This document shows, piece by piece, positions 37,330 to 46,142 of a stretch of DNA of 64,000 nt (position 1 is the stretch's first letter; the number at the start of each line of letters is the position of its first letter). This stretch comes from Gammaproteobacteria bacterium (GTDB lineage Bacteria > Pseudomonadota > Gammaproteobacteria > DSM-16500), in assembly GCA_021324305.1 (NCBI GenBank), contig JAJPJI010000015.1, positions 1-64,000 on the forward strand. Reading direction: 5' to 3'. The translations under genes were made by a program, and so were the position numbers. The notes beneath the pieces are model-generated. The model did no database searches. It was not told the DNA's origin and saw only the letters and a list, made by a program, of their open reading frames with translations.

Positions 37330-37370
37330 GCTCTGGATCCTGCGTTTTATGCGCGGGATCCAGGCAGAGC
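37330..37370. repeat. GC-rich inverted repeat between gpsA and icmS
   Basis: CTGGATCCtGCG and CGCgGGATCCAG face each other across 7 bases, with outer GCTCTG/CAGAGC arms. The GGATCCAG half matches the edge of the palindromes at 24649/25190, so this is a diverged member of the family. It may double as a terminator between the convergent genes. Confidence 0.7.
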
Positions 37371-37377
37371 ACTCACC

Positions 37378-37725
37378 TCAATCATACATCAGCTGATCGA
37401 GCGGCGCCGCCTCTCCGCGTGGTGTTCCTTTAATTAACTCATTCAGTACATCGGTCAGACACAACAACCTGAGTACATTGGGTGTTATGTCATCGAAAAT
37501 CACTTTCACACCCAATGCCGAGCCTTCTGCCTCTTCAAAAGTAACGCCAATGCCGTAACCCAGGCAAAGCGAGCTCAACTGATCAGCGCGCCGGGCAATA
37601 CCAGGAAGAAGGCCGGTAGGCGCAAAAACTTCTTCCATTGTCATTGGGCGGCCATTTAAAGTGAATTGAGCATTCATTTTTCTGGCGATTTTAATCATCA
37701 GTTGAGTCATATCGACGCTAGGCAT
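37378..37725 (-). CDS. icmS: Dot/Icm adaptor IcmS
   Basis: 115 aa, matching the family length. IcmS pairs with IcmW to bind effectors and deliver them to the coupling complex. Diagnostic stretches: ARKMNAQFTLNGRPMTMEEV, LLPGIARRADQLSSLCLGYG, GVKVIFDDITPNVLRLLCLT and the C-terminus GTPRGEAAPLDQLMYD. Starts two bases after the icmT stop; a GTG six codons upstream inside icmT is a weaker choice. In Legionella icmR and icmQ follow; here gpsA follows on the other strand. Confidence 0.95.
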   Translation of the reverse strand: MPSVDMTQLMIKIARKMNAQFTLNGRPMTMEEVFAPTGLLPGIARRADQLSSLCLGYGIGVTFEEAEGSALGVKVIFDDITPNVLRLLCLTDVLNELIKGTPRGEAAPLDQLMYD

Positions 37726-37727
37726 AC

Positions 37728-37970
37728 TTAATTTTTCCACCAAGGTTGAGCGATCTTGCGAGGGCCTGCGATATAAGAACGCAGCCAGCGCAAAAACACG
37801 GCAACAGTAAATCCAAATCGTTCAAGCAAGCTAAAAAACACCGTTGCGATAACAGCAAAAATAAAAGTCCATAAACGAATATGAAACAAAAGAATAAGCA
37901 ATGGAAATGTTGCCCTGTAATCAATTATAAAAAATCTGACATTTCTTGCTGAATCGCGCCAATTCGCCAT
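37728..37970 (-). CDS. icmT: Dot/Icm protein IcmT
   Basis: 80 aa inner-membrane component. NWRDSARNVRFFIIDYRATF, FHIRLWTFIFAV, FTVAVFLRWLRSYIAGPRK and the end QPWWKN match IcmT; two hydrophobic helices lie at about 22-50. AGGG lies about 9 bases before the ATG. Coupled to icmS and divergent from dotD. Confidence 0.94.
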   Translation of the reverse strand: MANWRDSARNVRFFIIDYRATFPLLILLFHIRLWTFIFAVIATVFFSLLERFGFTVAVFLRWLRSYIAGPRKIAQPWWKN

Positions 37971-38032
37971 AGAGTATTTCCCTTCATCTCAACATTCATT
38001 CTAACTAAAGAAATACTTGATTGCCTAGCCCT

Positions 38033-38064
38033 GAGTATAACACCAGATGAGTATAACACCAGAT
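38033..38064. repeat. Two-copy 16-bp direct repeat
   Basis: GAGTATAACACCAGAT occurs twice with no gap, in the 290-base region between icmT and dotD. Probably slippage; it could alter promoter spacing. Confidence 0.7.
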
Positions 38065-38260
38065 GAGAGACAAACTTATCAGCGGCTTTCCCTGCAGACC
38101 TGTGTTTTAACTTGACATTAGTTGACCATCTTGCTTCAATGCCTTGAAAACCAGATATTTTTTAAGAAAAGTGATTCAAATTTCCTAGTTGTCGTTATAC
38201 CATGTTTGTGATGAGCGGCAACATCAAGGAAGTTGTGCGAATAGAGGGATATCGTCAAGC

Positions 38261-38731
38261 ATGAATTACAAAATTGGAATGATCACTTGTCTTTCACTTA
38301 TTTTATGCGCATGCGCAGCGCCCAGACCGCCTCAGGGCTACGACGTCAGCAAAAGTGAAGCTTCGCTTGCTGAAGCATCTTATTCTGTGAGCCGTTCTAT
38401 GGTTGATCTTGCTGAAACAGCCCAGGCTGCCCATCCGTTACCTGCTCTCGCACCGCCCCCCAGCCCAGCGACATACGGCATGGGAGGATTAACGACAATT
38501 GACTGGTCCGGGCCTGTAGAACCTTTATTAAAACAGATGGCAGTCGCTTCCAATTATCGATTAAGAGTGCTTGGAACCGCCCCGGCAATCCCTGTTCTTG
38601 TCACAGTTTATACAAAAAATGTTATGCTTGGAGACGTCTTGCGAGACGTGGGTTATCAGTGTGGAAGACGGGCAAGCGTGGTCGTTTATCCTGAAAGCCG
38701 TGTGATAGAATTGCGTTATGCTAAAAACTAA
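38261..38731 (+). CDS. dotD: Dot/Icm outer-membrane lipoprotein DotD
   Basis: 156 aa. Signal peptide MNYKIGMITCLSLILCAC with lipobox ending at cysteine, then a variable linker and the secretin-N0-like domain (DWSGPVEPLLKQMAVASNYR, VLVTVYTKNVMLGDVLRDVG). With DotC and DotH it forms the outer-membrane core complex. The open frame continues 24 codons upstream, but the lipoprotein signal starts at this ATG. First gene of dotDCB. Confidence 0.94.
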   Translation: MNYKIGMITCLSLILCACAAPRPPQGYDVSKSEASLAEASYSVSRSMVDLAETAQAAHPLPALAPPPSPATYGMGGLTTIDWSGPVEPLLKQMAVASNYRLRVLGTAPAIPVLVTVYTKNVMLGDVLRDVGYQCGRRASVVVYPESRVIELRYAKN

Positions 38732-38747
38732 CATGGATTGAAGCCGC

Positions 38748-39704
38748 ATGCAGAGGAAACAACACTTCCTGCTTTCATTACGCGATGGAGTGTTTTTAGA
38801 GAAGGCGAGGAGAATTCTTGCCTTCAGGCATTTTCCGTACTCATTACGGAATGCATACACAGCACCAGAATTGAAGCGGCCAACCCTGAAGCTGGTTCTT
38901 CTTGGCTTCTTCTCATCAGCCTTTCTTACAGCGTGCGGCCAGCATCAACAAAATCTGGACAACGTCGATACAACCAATCTTGCCCAGCTCGAAAGTGTCC
39001 GAGTTGATCCATTGGCACCCGGAAACAGCAAAACCGATCTGAGCAATCTCAGAGTGAAATCACTCCAGGATTCCGCCATGAGCATAGGCGCACAAGGCGG
39101 ACTGGCCTGGGCATCAGAGCAAATCAACCAGCGAATGAATCAGGATAGAAAATACCTGGATACCATTTTTAATTTCGATGCCATGGTCTTGAGTCATGGT
39201 GTCATTCCACCGGTTCTTGAAGCAGGTGATAACAGCCTGAATCTGGATGATCCCAATACAATTCGCGTTGCTGACAGAACATACAAGATTGTGCAGCAGG
39301 CACGCTTTGCCACTACACCGCCAAACTGGCGGGAGTATTTGTGGATGACTTATGCCAAACCACAACTGCCGGATAAATCCCTGCTGCCAAAAAACAGTTA
39401 TGAGCAAAAAATCTGGAAAGAAGGCATACGTTCAGGCTGGGAAAAGGGAATTGCACAGTCTTACACTATCTTTCAACAGAATCTTGCCCGGCTTAAACGT
39501 GATTATCGCGGTATGATGCTGTATCGAAAGCTCTTGCAAGAAAGAATGATCAGCCCGCCTTTCGTGGCACGCACCGAATTGGGTGTCACAGGCAATGGAT
39601 CAGATATGCGAATCAACGATCAGGTATTGCGTATCGTTGAATTACCAAAACTTCAAACAAATAGCAGCGGCTGGAAAGCCGTAGTGGTGAAAGGCAATGA
39701 GTGA
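38748..39704 (+). CDS. dotC: Dot/Icm outer-membrane lipoprotein DotC
   Basis: 318 aa. The mature part starts at the lipobox cysteine near residue 63 (FLTACGQ) and contains LGVIPPV-like LSHGVIPPVLEAG, NTIRVADRTYKIVQQARFAT, PPNWREYLWM and GWEKGIAQSYTIFQQNLARL, all typical of DotC. The region before the lipobox is too long for a normal signal, so the true start may be a later non-ATG codon (for example a TTG near 38871). Overlaps dotB by 8 bases. Confidence 0.94.
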   Translation: MQRKQHFLLSLRDGVFLEKARRILAFRHFPYSLRNAYTAPELKRPTLKLVLLGFFSSAFLTACGQHQQNLDNVDTTNLAQLESVRVDPLAPGNSKTDLSNLRVKSLQDSAMSIGAQGGLAWASEQINQRMNQDRKYLDTIFNFDAMVLSHGVIPPVLEAGDNSLNLDDPNTIRVADRTYKIVQQARFATTPPNWREYLWMTYAKPQLPDKSLLPKNSYEQKIWKEGIRSGWEKGIAQSYTIFQQNLARLKRDYRGMMLYRKLLQERMISPPFVARTELGVTGNGSDMRINDQVLRIVELPKLQTNSSGWKAVVVKGNE

Positions 39705-40836
39705 TTTTCTGTTTCCGCAAGAACCAGTTCGCTTAACGATAGAAGCGACCAACGATATCCTGATTCACTGCGTGAAACTGGGTGCATCGGATATCACCTT
39801 TCAGACCGGTGAACCCATTATCGCTGAAATTTTTGGCCGTTTGAAAAAAATCACTCGCCGGCGCCTGTCCAATACAGAAGTGGGCGAGGTTTTAAATGCC
39901 ATGTACGGACCTAACGCAACCACACTCATCATGTCAGGGAAAGACATAGACACGCACTATGAAATCAGACCTAACCGTTCAGATCGTTATCGATTTCGTA
40001 TCAACGGGACTGGCTGCCAGGTTGAAGGTCACGATGGGATACAGATAACAGCGCGTACTATTCCTACAGATCCGCCCAAATTAGACAGCATGAATCTGAC
40101 CAAGGAAATTCTGGATGCGATTGCCCCTGAACAAGGCGTGGTTTATGTCACGGGCGCAACAGGTTCTGGTAAAAGCACCTTACTCGCGGCGATTATCCGC
40201 AGTATCACCGAAGACGCTGAGAGTAACCGCAAGGTATTAACATACGAAGCACCCATCGAATTCGTCTTCGACAACGTTGAAAAGGTATCCAGCGTAGTCA
40301 GTCAGTCAGAAATTCCACGCCACCTCCCCAGTTTTGCCGCCGGCGTACGCAACGCATTGCGCCGTAAACCACGCTTGATACTGGTTGGTGAAGCTCGTGA
40401 TCCTGAAACGATTAGCGCGGTCATGGAAGCCGCCATGACGGGCCATCCAGTGTATACCACCCTGCATAGTAATGGCGTTGCCGAAACCATCAGACGTCTG
40501 GTGATCACTTTCCCCGCGGAAGAAAGACAGGGCCGTACGATTGATATTATTGAAACTGTGCGCCTGGTCATTTCCCAGCGGTTGGTGCCGACAGTTGACG
40601 GGAAGCGTGTCGCCCTGCGCGAGTATCTGATTTTTGATGAAAAAATCCGCGATATCCTGCTCGACACGGATATTCTCAATATCACCAATGTCGTGCGTAA
40701 AATGGTGAGAGAGCATGGACGCACAATGGAATCTGACGCCCACGAAAAATTCCAGGCAGGCGTAATCACGGAACGTCAGTATCGCCTGATTGCTGAACAA
40801 GCCAAGCGGGAAGAAAAGGATTCCGGAGCAATTTGA
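39697..40836 (+). CDS. dotB: Dot/Icm cytoplasmic ATPase DotB
   Basis: 379 aa PilT-like hexameric ATPase that powers the secretion system. It has the N-terminal PAS-like domain (LIHCVKLGASDITFQTGEPI), Walker A GATGSGKSTLLAA, Asp box (TYEAPIEFVFD), Walker B LILVGEARDPETI, and the His box (GHPVYTTLHSNGV). Its ATG lies inside the dotC stop (ATGAGTGA). Full length for the family. Confidence 0.97.
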   Translation: MSDFLFPQEPVRLTIEATNDILIHCVKLGASDITFQTGEPIIAEIFGRLKKITRRRLSNTEVGEVLNAMYGPNATTLIMSGKDIDTHYEIRPNRSDRYRFRINGTGCQVEGHDGIQITARTIPTDPPKLDSMNLTKEILDAIAPEQGVVYVTGATGSGKSTLLAAIIRSITEDAESNRKVLTYEAPIEFVFDNVEKVSSVVSQSEIPRHLPSFAAGVRNALRRKPRLILVGEARDPETISAVMEAAMTGHPVYTTLHSNGVAETIRRLVITFPAEERQGRTIDIIETVRLVISQRLVPTVDGKRVALREYLIFDEKIRDILLDTDILNITNVVRKMVREHGRTMESDAHEKFQAGVITERQYRLIAEQAKREEKDSGAI

Positions 40837-40919
40837 TTTTATTTCTGCAGCATTATTGGTATATCAATACAACGATTTATACAATAATCCCATACATATT
40901 CGTAAAATTCCTTAATTGC

Positions 40920-40956
40920 TTTCATATCATACCAGCGAGATTGGCATGATATGAAA
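40920..40956. terminator. Bidirectional terminator between dotB and dotA
   Basis: TTTCATATCAT pairs with ATGATATGAAA (11 bp), extended inward by ACCA/TGGC, with TTTT after it on the plus strand. It sits between two convergent dot genes. Confidence 0.85.
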
Positions 40957-40990
40957 TTTTCTGGAATGGATAAAATTATTAGATATCAAA

Positions 40991-43309
40991 TTAGCTGCCA
41001 GGTCTAAGCGAAGACTGATCCTGCTTTTCCTTGAGTGCTTTTGTCTTAGCCTGTTCTAAACCACGCTTGGTTCCTGCATATTCCTTGCCTTTTTCACCAG
41101 CGCCCTGCATCGCGCCCATTGTTTTACCGCCAGCCGCCTCAACCGCACCCTTGATTTCGCCAAGCGGTGGTTCGACTGCCTCACCTTGACCACTAATCCA
41201 GCGCATGACTTGTTGCGGGATGACATTAATGACCGCAAAACATTTATTCAATGCAGCCACTATCAGCATGACGTAAGCTGAAAGAAACATAATGATTCCG
41301 ATGGGTTCAATACCGCTGCCTCCGGTTTCAACCAGCGACACATAGACGACTGGCCAGAACAAGGCATTTATCATGATCAGAACAACATTTGCCAATAACA
41401 TGGCTGCGATAAGACCAAAGATCATCAGGCTCGGTCTCAGGAAGATATTGAACAAAAGCATCAGGGCAGGTTCTGCTTTTCCAAGCAGCTCATGATGACC
41501 GCTGGGACTAATTACACCCAGAGCAACTAGCGGTCCCGCTACCATGGCTTCTATCGTTGATATCAGCCAGCCTATCGCACCAAATGTGAATACCAGATAG
41601 GGAATCAGAGGTGTATAAACAGATAATAAACCTCCTAACGTAATCAGAATACCCAGCACAAAATAGATGGCGGGCACAATGAAAATCAGTACCATGCCCG
41701 TTGTTGGCCCCAAGGGATCCACCGCTCCGCTTCCGAGAACAAAAATATCAATATCACCAGCAATACCCATGGCTATTACAACCGCGAGTATCACGACAAA
41801 TGCTATGTCCGCAGCAAGCAGCAATACTGTACCAGCAATCTGAATCCCAACCAGTGGATTCTTTTGGTTGCCAACGGAAGTCTGAAAGGTAGTTGACACG
41901 GTGGACATGGTGGAATTGAAAGGTTGTGATACCTGATTAGTGACTGCATTGCCTGATGAACCCGTCGCTGCGTTTTCCAGTGTCAGCGCCGCATTGAAAT
42001 TATTTCGATAACCACCCATTACACTGCTAGCGATATTTGAAGGCCCATTGTACTTCAGATCAGGAAGGGCATTATTGACCGACTTGCCTGTCATGCTGGC
42101 AAGAAAATAATAATAACCGCCAGCATAGATCCAGCCTTTGGTGACATCGATACCTATCGTACCGCCGGAAGCATTATTTTGGCCTTGGGAAGTGATATAA
42201 GTCGTATAAGCACCCTGGAGCTGGTTCATGTAATACCCGACTGCTGTATTGATGAAATTAGTCCCGGTACCAAGGTTAGGACCCAGCTGCGGCCAATAAG
42301 ACCAATAGATTTTACTGACAGCATCATCGCTTGCATTCTGTGGATTACCGCTATTATTGACATCAGGGAAACTGGTGCCGCCCGAGGCTGCCTTGCATGT
42401 GGAAACTGGCGAATCAGAACCGATACAGCACTGATTTTGAGGAATGTTTTGCGCACTGCAATAGTTGTATATCCATTGCCAGCCAGGATTATTTGCCATC
42501 ATGTTGGAATGTGCGTAAAAATCACGATACGAGTAATCCGCATTTACCATTTGCTGGGCAATGCCGCCCAGGGTTGGAATAATCGCCTGCAACGCCGTGA
42601 CTTGGCCCTGACAGGCAAGACAGGAAATACTATTCGGGTCACTGCAGCTCGATGTTTGATTACAATATGTGATTGTACCGCAAGTACCAGCGGGCCCCAG
42701 ACTCAGGGTGGTTGAATTCGGATTGACAGTTAACGAAGATGAACAAAATGAATCCGAGCTATTGTTGCAATAATATCCGCCATTGGATGAATTTGTGGGG
42801 TCTGCCTTACTCATTCTTGCGCTTGCATCACACACCAGCCCCTGAAAGATTCCTGCAAATGTGTTCGCTGCTCCCGTGCTTGGCAGAGAAGCCTGTGAGT
42901 AAGGAGAACCCACAATGTTAACGTAGTTTAAAACAGTGCTCCATAATGTATCGGCTGCGCCGATACCCTGAATAATCACCCACATCATGACCAGCTGCAG
43001 CGCAGAATAACCTGAGCCTGTCGGAACCATCATGGCTATGCCAAGCACAGCACGGATCGGAATCCAGATATTATTCCACTTCTTGCCCATGAACTCACCT
43101 TCATGGGCTGTTGCCATGACACCCACAACAGTCATGTAAACAAGCATCAGCGCGCCGACGGCAAGAATCGTCGTATTAAACGTTTTAAACATGGTTCCAA
43201 GCAAGGTCAGTGAACTGCCGCCGGGTATGATGCCGTTCATCGACCCGAAAATCTGGCTAAGATAGTTTACTGATTGATCGTCTGACGCAAGCTGAAATAG
43301 ATTTATCAT
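40991..43309 (-). CDS. dotA: Dot/Icm polytopic inner-membrane protein DotA
   Basis: 772 aa. Several strongly hydrophobic helices near residues 45-65, 85-120 and in the block 490-680; a large Cys-rich and Asn/Ser-rich periplasmic domain lies between (about 150-490). The N-terminus VNYLSQIFGSMNGIIPGGSS and GEFMGKKWNNIWIPIRAVLG are typical. It is shorter than the Legionella pneumophila protein (just over 1,000 aa), mainly in the periplasmic part, and the C-terminal tail after about 705 is charged (KGKEYAGTKRGLEQ). Coupled to icmV (ATGA overlap). Confidence 0.94.
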   Translation of the reverse strand: MINLFQLASDDQSVNYLSQIFGSMNGIIPGGSSLTLLGTMFKTFNTTILAVGALMLVYMTVVGVMATAHEGEFMGKKWNNIWIPIRAVLGIAMMVPTGSGYSALQLVMMWVIIQGIGAADTLWSTVLNYVNIVGSPYSQASLPSTGAANTFAGIFQGLVCDASARMSKADPTNSSNGGYYCNNSSDSFCSSSLTVNPNSTTLSLGPAGTCGTITYCNQTSSCSDPNSISCLACQGQVTALQAIIPTLGGIAQQMVNADYSYRDFYAHSNMMANNPGWQWIYNYCSAQNIPQNQCCIGSDSPVSTCKAASGGTSFPDVNNSGNPQNASDDAVSKIYWSYWPQLGPNLGTGTNFINTAVGYYMNQLQGAYTTYITSQGQNNASGGTIGIDVTKGWIYAGGYYYFLASMTGKSVNNALPDLKYNGPSNIASSVMGGYRNNFNAALTLENAATGSSGNAVTNQVSQPFNSTMSTVSTTFQTSVGNQKNPLVGIQIAGTVLLLAADIAFVVILAVVIAMGIAGDIDIFVLGSGAVDPLGPTTGMVLIFIVPAIYFVLGILITLGGLLSVYTPLIPYLVFTFGAIGWLISTIEAMVAGPLVALGVISPSGHHELLGKAEPALMLLFNIFLRPSLMIFGLIAAMLLANVVLIMINALFWPVVYVSLVETGGSGIEPIGIIMFLSAYVMLIVAALNKCFAVINVIPQQVMRWISGQGEAVEPPLGEIKGAVEAAGGKTMGAMQGAGEKGKEYAGTKRGLEQAKTKALKEKQDQSSLRPGS

Positions 43310-43767
43310 TTACTCGTACCTTTTCCGCCGCCCAAAATGCTTGACGTCCATTCGCTAACAGTCAATCCCAGTTTCCGACTTCTCATCTGAAATGACCAAA
43401 AGTCATATTTAAACGCTTGCACCAAAAATAAACCCGATGCGCCCAATCCAAGGAGCCACCCTGTAATGGTATAGTGCCCGAACAAGAGATAAAAGGCATA
43501 AACAAACGCTATAAAACCCAGGAGAAAAAATACGACCGCATACCAACGATAAACTCTGGCGGTCTTGGTGACATCTTCTTCAGTCAGCCCGAGCCGCTGC
43601 ATCGCTTCTTCGAACGTTTCCTGTCTCTCTGGTTGAGGAGCCGAAAATAGAGCCTTTATTGTGGAAAAGATAGTTTGGTTCTGGCTTTTTAATGCATCGA
43701 AATCTATCCACCCAGCAGGATTAAAAAACGTCTTTCGCGTAATTTTGAAAACATCGCGGATAGGCAT
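43306..43767 (-). CDS. icmV: Dot/Icm inner-membrane protein IcmV
   Basis: 153 aa with two adjacent helices (about 75-95 and 100-125). The N-terminal motif RDVFKITRKTFFNPAGWIDF and the C-terminal FKYDFWSFQMRSRKLGLTVS are characteristic. First gene of icmV-dotA. The 200 bases upstream, shared with the divergent gene at 43970, are AT-rich with several TATACT/TATATT-like -10 candidates. Confidence 0.93.
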   Translation of the reverse strand: MPIRDVFKITRKTFFNPAGWIDFDALKSQNQTIFSTIKALFSAPQPERQETFEEAMQRLGLTEEDVTKTARVYRWYAVVFFLLGFIAFVYAFYLLFGHYTITGWLLGLGASGLFLVQAFKYDFWSFQMRSRKLGLTVSEWTSSILGGGKGTSK

Positions 43768-43969
43768 ACTAATCGCATCCTATATCAGTGCTATACTATT
43801 ATTATATTAGATTATTCTTAAATACAACTAAGCTAAAATGTTAATTATAAGTGACTGAAATAAAAGCAGTTACCAAGTTTTTAAGATTTCAGTATACTAT
43901 TCTTCTCGTTGATATGTTAAAAATGGATGTTAGCCGGGTTTAATAATCGAGAATTGATCCTGAACGGAC

Positions 43970-44590
43970 ATGTCTTTTATGTCAAACAATGTAATAAAAT
44001 TAATGATATGTTCAATCGCATTAGTGTGCATGGGTAATAGTGCTGGTTATGCTCAGTCATTTTTTGGCTTCGGCAGTCAGCAAACGACAACCACACCCTC
44101 TCCTGTTCCTGCTCCACCCCAGGGGCCGCCAAAAAGCAATATTCTGTCTCCTGAAGAATTCAAAAATGCGGTCAACGCCCAGGGACAGCAAAACCTGAAT
44201 GATCTGTCACAGCAATTCAATGCACAATTAAAAAAATCACCCGCACCCGTACCGGCAGCGCCGATCAAGCCAGGTGCCACGCCGCCAGCGCCAGCTGCCA
44301 GTGAGAACGCCGCCAATCCGCCGCCTATTACTCAGCCCCCCGGCTCGACAGAAAATCCGGTGACTTCAGCGGCGCCGCAACCCGCAGCAGCGCCGGCAGC
44401 CTCATCCACATACTCAATCAAGCCCTCTGCCCCAACACCCGCCATTGGAACACAAGCACCGGCAGCTGCACCGCAGAAAAGCCAGATCTATACGGGTTTT
44501 GTAGGAGTCGGCAATACAAATGGCAATACCAATAGCAGCACCAGCAATTCATCATCAGGCTCTAGCGGCGGATGGAATATCAAATATTAG
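43970..44590 (+). CDS. Pro/Ala-rich exported protein in the icm cluster (unassigned)
   Basis: 206 aa. Signal peptide (IKLMICSIALVCMGNSAGYA), short SFFGFGSQQTT, then a long low-complexity region rich in Pro, Ala, Gln and Thr (about 30-170) and a Gly/Ser/Asn tail ending GGWNIKY. A central LSPEEFKNAVNAQGQQNLND segment could be a short helix. It is 37 bases before icmX on the same strand and divergent from icmV. I cannot match it to a named Icm protein. It could be a periplasmic spacer or a split-off N-terminal part of icmX. Confidence 0.75.
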   Translation: MSFMSNNVIKLMICSIALVCMGNSAGYAQSFFGFGSQQTTTTPSPVPAPPQGPPKSNILSPEEFKNAVNAQGQQNLNDLSQQFNAQLKKSPAPVPAAPIKPGATPPAPAASENAANPPPITQPPGSTENPVTSAAPQPAAAPAASSTYSIKPSAPTPAIGTQAPAAAPQKSQIYTGFVGVGNTNGNTNSSTSNSSSGSSGGWNIKY

Positions 44591-44627
44591 ACATCAATGG
44601 GAAGATTATTGAGAAGGAGTTACTCGC

Positions 44628-45569
44628 ATGCGGTTAGGTCAAGTTAAAAAGTTCATTGTGCTTCTTGGAGCAGCATCCACTCTCAGCATTGTCAGCATTT
44701 CCAATCTTAGTGCACAAAACAGTGATCAGTATTTACAGCAAATCGCGCAAAACACAGCTGGAATTCTGCAAGATGTGAATAATCTTCCGACATATTTACA
44801 GAATGCAGCAGTACTGGTTCTTTCACTGATAAATCCTGACACATCTCAGGCCACATTGAATATGACAAACCAGTTCCCTCCTCTGGGTACTTATCTTACT
44901 ACACAAACCGCACCCCTTAGCTACGCGACTTCCTTAAACACAGACTTGTTTGACAATGACGGCAATAACGTTTTCAACAGTAATAACGGTAAAAGCAACA
45001 GCGGCTCCGTTCCATCCAATCTCTGGTATCAGAATGATCTTGCGAATACAACTCTGCTAGGCGCATATCCCCTGCCGCCAGCACAGGATATACGTATACA
45101 AAACAAACTCATACAGGCAGCTCAATTACCCTATAACTACATTCGTAATGCTTCTGCCCTTAACATCTTTCACAAGGTACCGGATCCGGGCTGGAAACAG
45201 AGTGACGCCAAAACCCGATATCAGAGTTATTACAATGTCGTGATGTCTGTTGAATCGTTTGATGCATATATATTGGGCAGCCATTATGCAGATATCACCC
45301 AATTCACACCCTTGCAAAATCAACTGATCACCCAGGCTACCGATCAAACTAACTGGTTTAAGCAGGTTGCTTCTGAAAATATCGGGTCTGTTATCCGGCA
45401 AATTCTTCTTTATGAATCACAGAATTTTGTTTTGCTTACGCAATTGCTTCAGGCACAAAAACAGGCTGTCGTGGCCCAGGCAATGACAAATTCATTATTG
45501 ATCGCGATAAACCAGATGAATGAAAATGTCATGGTTTCCAACGCACAGGGAGTCAAGCCGCAGTCATGA
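44628..45569 (+). CDS. icmX: Dot/Icm periplasmic protein IcmX
   Basis: 313 aa. Signal peptide (KKFIVLLGAASTLSIVSISN), then QNSDQYLQQIAQNTAGILQD, a central Asn/Ser-rich insert around 105-130, and a C-terminal helical domain (KTRYQSYYNVVMSVESFDAY, IRQILLYESQNFVLLTQLLQ). The layout matches IcmX but it is shorter than the Legionella protein. AAGGAG lies 8 bases before the ATG. Followed 9 bases later by icmW. Secreted or periplasmic; needed for intracellular growth in Legionella. Confidence 0.85.
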   Translation: MRLGQVKKFIVLLGAASTLSIVSISNLSAQNSDQYLQQIAQNTAGILQDVNNLPTYLQNAAVLVLSLINPDTSQATLNMTNQFPPLGTYLTTQTAPLSYATSLNTDLFDNDGNNVFNSNNGKSNSGSVPSNLWYQNDLANTTLLGAYPLPPAQDIRIQNKLIQAAQLPYNYIRNASALNIFHKVPDPGWKQSDAKTRYQSYYNVVMSVESFDAYILGSHYADITQFTPLQNQLITQATDQTNWFKQVASENIGSVIRQILLYESQNFVLLTQLLQAQKQAVVAQAMTNSLLIAINQMNENVMVSNAQGVKPQS

Positions 45570-45578
45570 GGATTCAGT

Positions 45579-46028
45579 ATGCCTAAGTTAGATCTGACTT
45601 CAGCACATGAGTTTTGGAAAAATTACGATGACCCGATGATTTATCGGGTCATTTCCTTCATGGAAACGGCTGAAGACTTTACCATGGATGGAAATCCGAC
45701 GCTTGAACAAGTGATCAGCAAAATAGGTGAAGCACTGGATACCTTGACATCGTTTGAACTAGGCAAGGAAGACCAGTTCATTACACTCTGCTCTCACATC
45801 AAAACTTCCCGAATTTTGCGACTGCTTCAAGCCATCGACACCATTGATCCTGGTTCAGCATCAAAACTCTTGATGTACGCTGAAGAAAACAATACACCCG
45901 AACATGCCATGGCTGGTCTGTTTTTGCGCCGCAATATTGTTTTTGAGCGTCTGCGCCTTCTTGCCAGGGTATTTTCTGCAGAACGGTTTGAATTAGTACT
46001 GAAAGTGCTGGAGCAGGAACACGCCTAG
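45579..46028 (+). CDS. icmW: Dot/Icm adaptor IcmW
   Basis: 149 aa, the family length. Acidic cytosolic partner of IcmS. Diagnostic stretches: YDDPMIYRVISFMETAEDFT, DGNPTLEQVISKIGEAL, RILRLLQAIDTIDPGSASKL and FLRRNIVFERLRLLARVFSA. GAGG precedes the ATG. In Legionella icmW comes before icmX; here the order is reversed. Confidence 0.96.
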   Translation: MPKLDLTSAHEFWKNYDDPMIYRVISFMETAEDFTMDGNPTLEQVISKIGEALDTLTSFELGKEDQFITLCSHIKTSRILRLLQAIDTIDPGSASKLLMYAEENNTPEHAMAGLFLRRNIVFERLRLLARVFSAERFELVLKVLEQEHA

Positions 46029-46142
46029 CTCTCTCCTGCCTAGCAAATACCGCATTCAGCGGCCCCAGAGCATTTGTCTCGCAATAAGAACTCCGTAATG
46101 GCATAATTTCCGCATTGGCGAATAGAACAGAGGTCTGCAATT

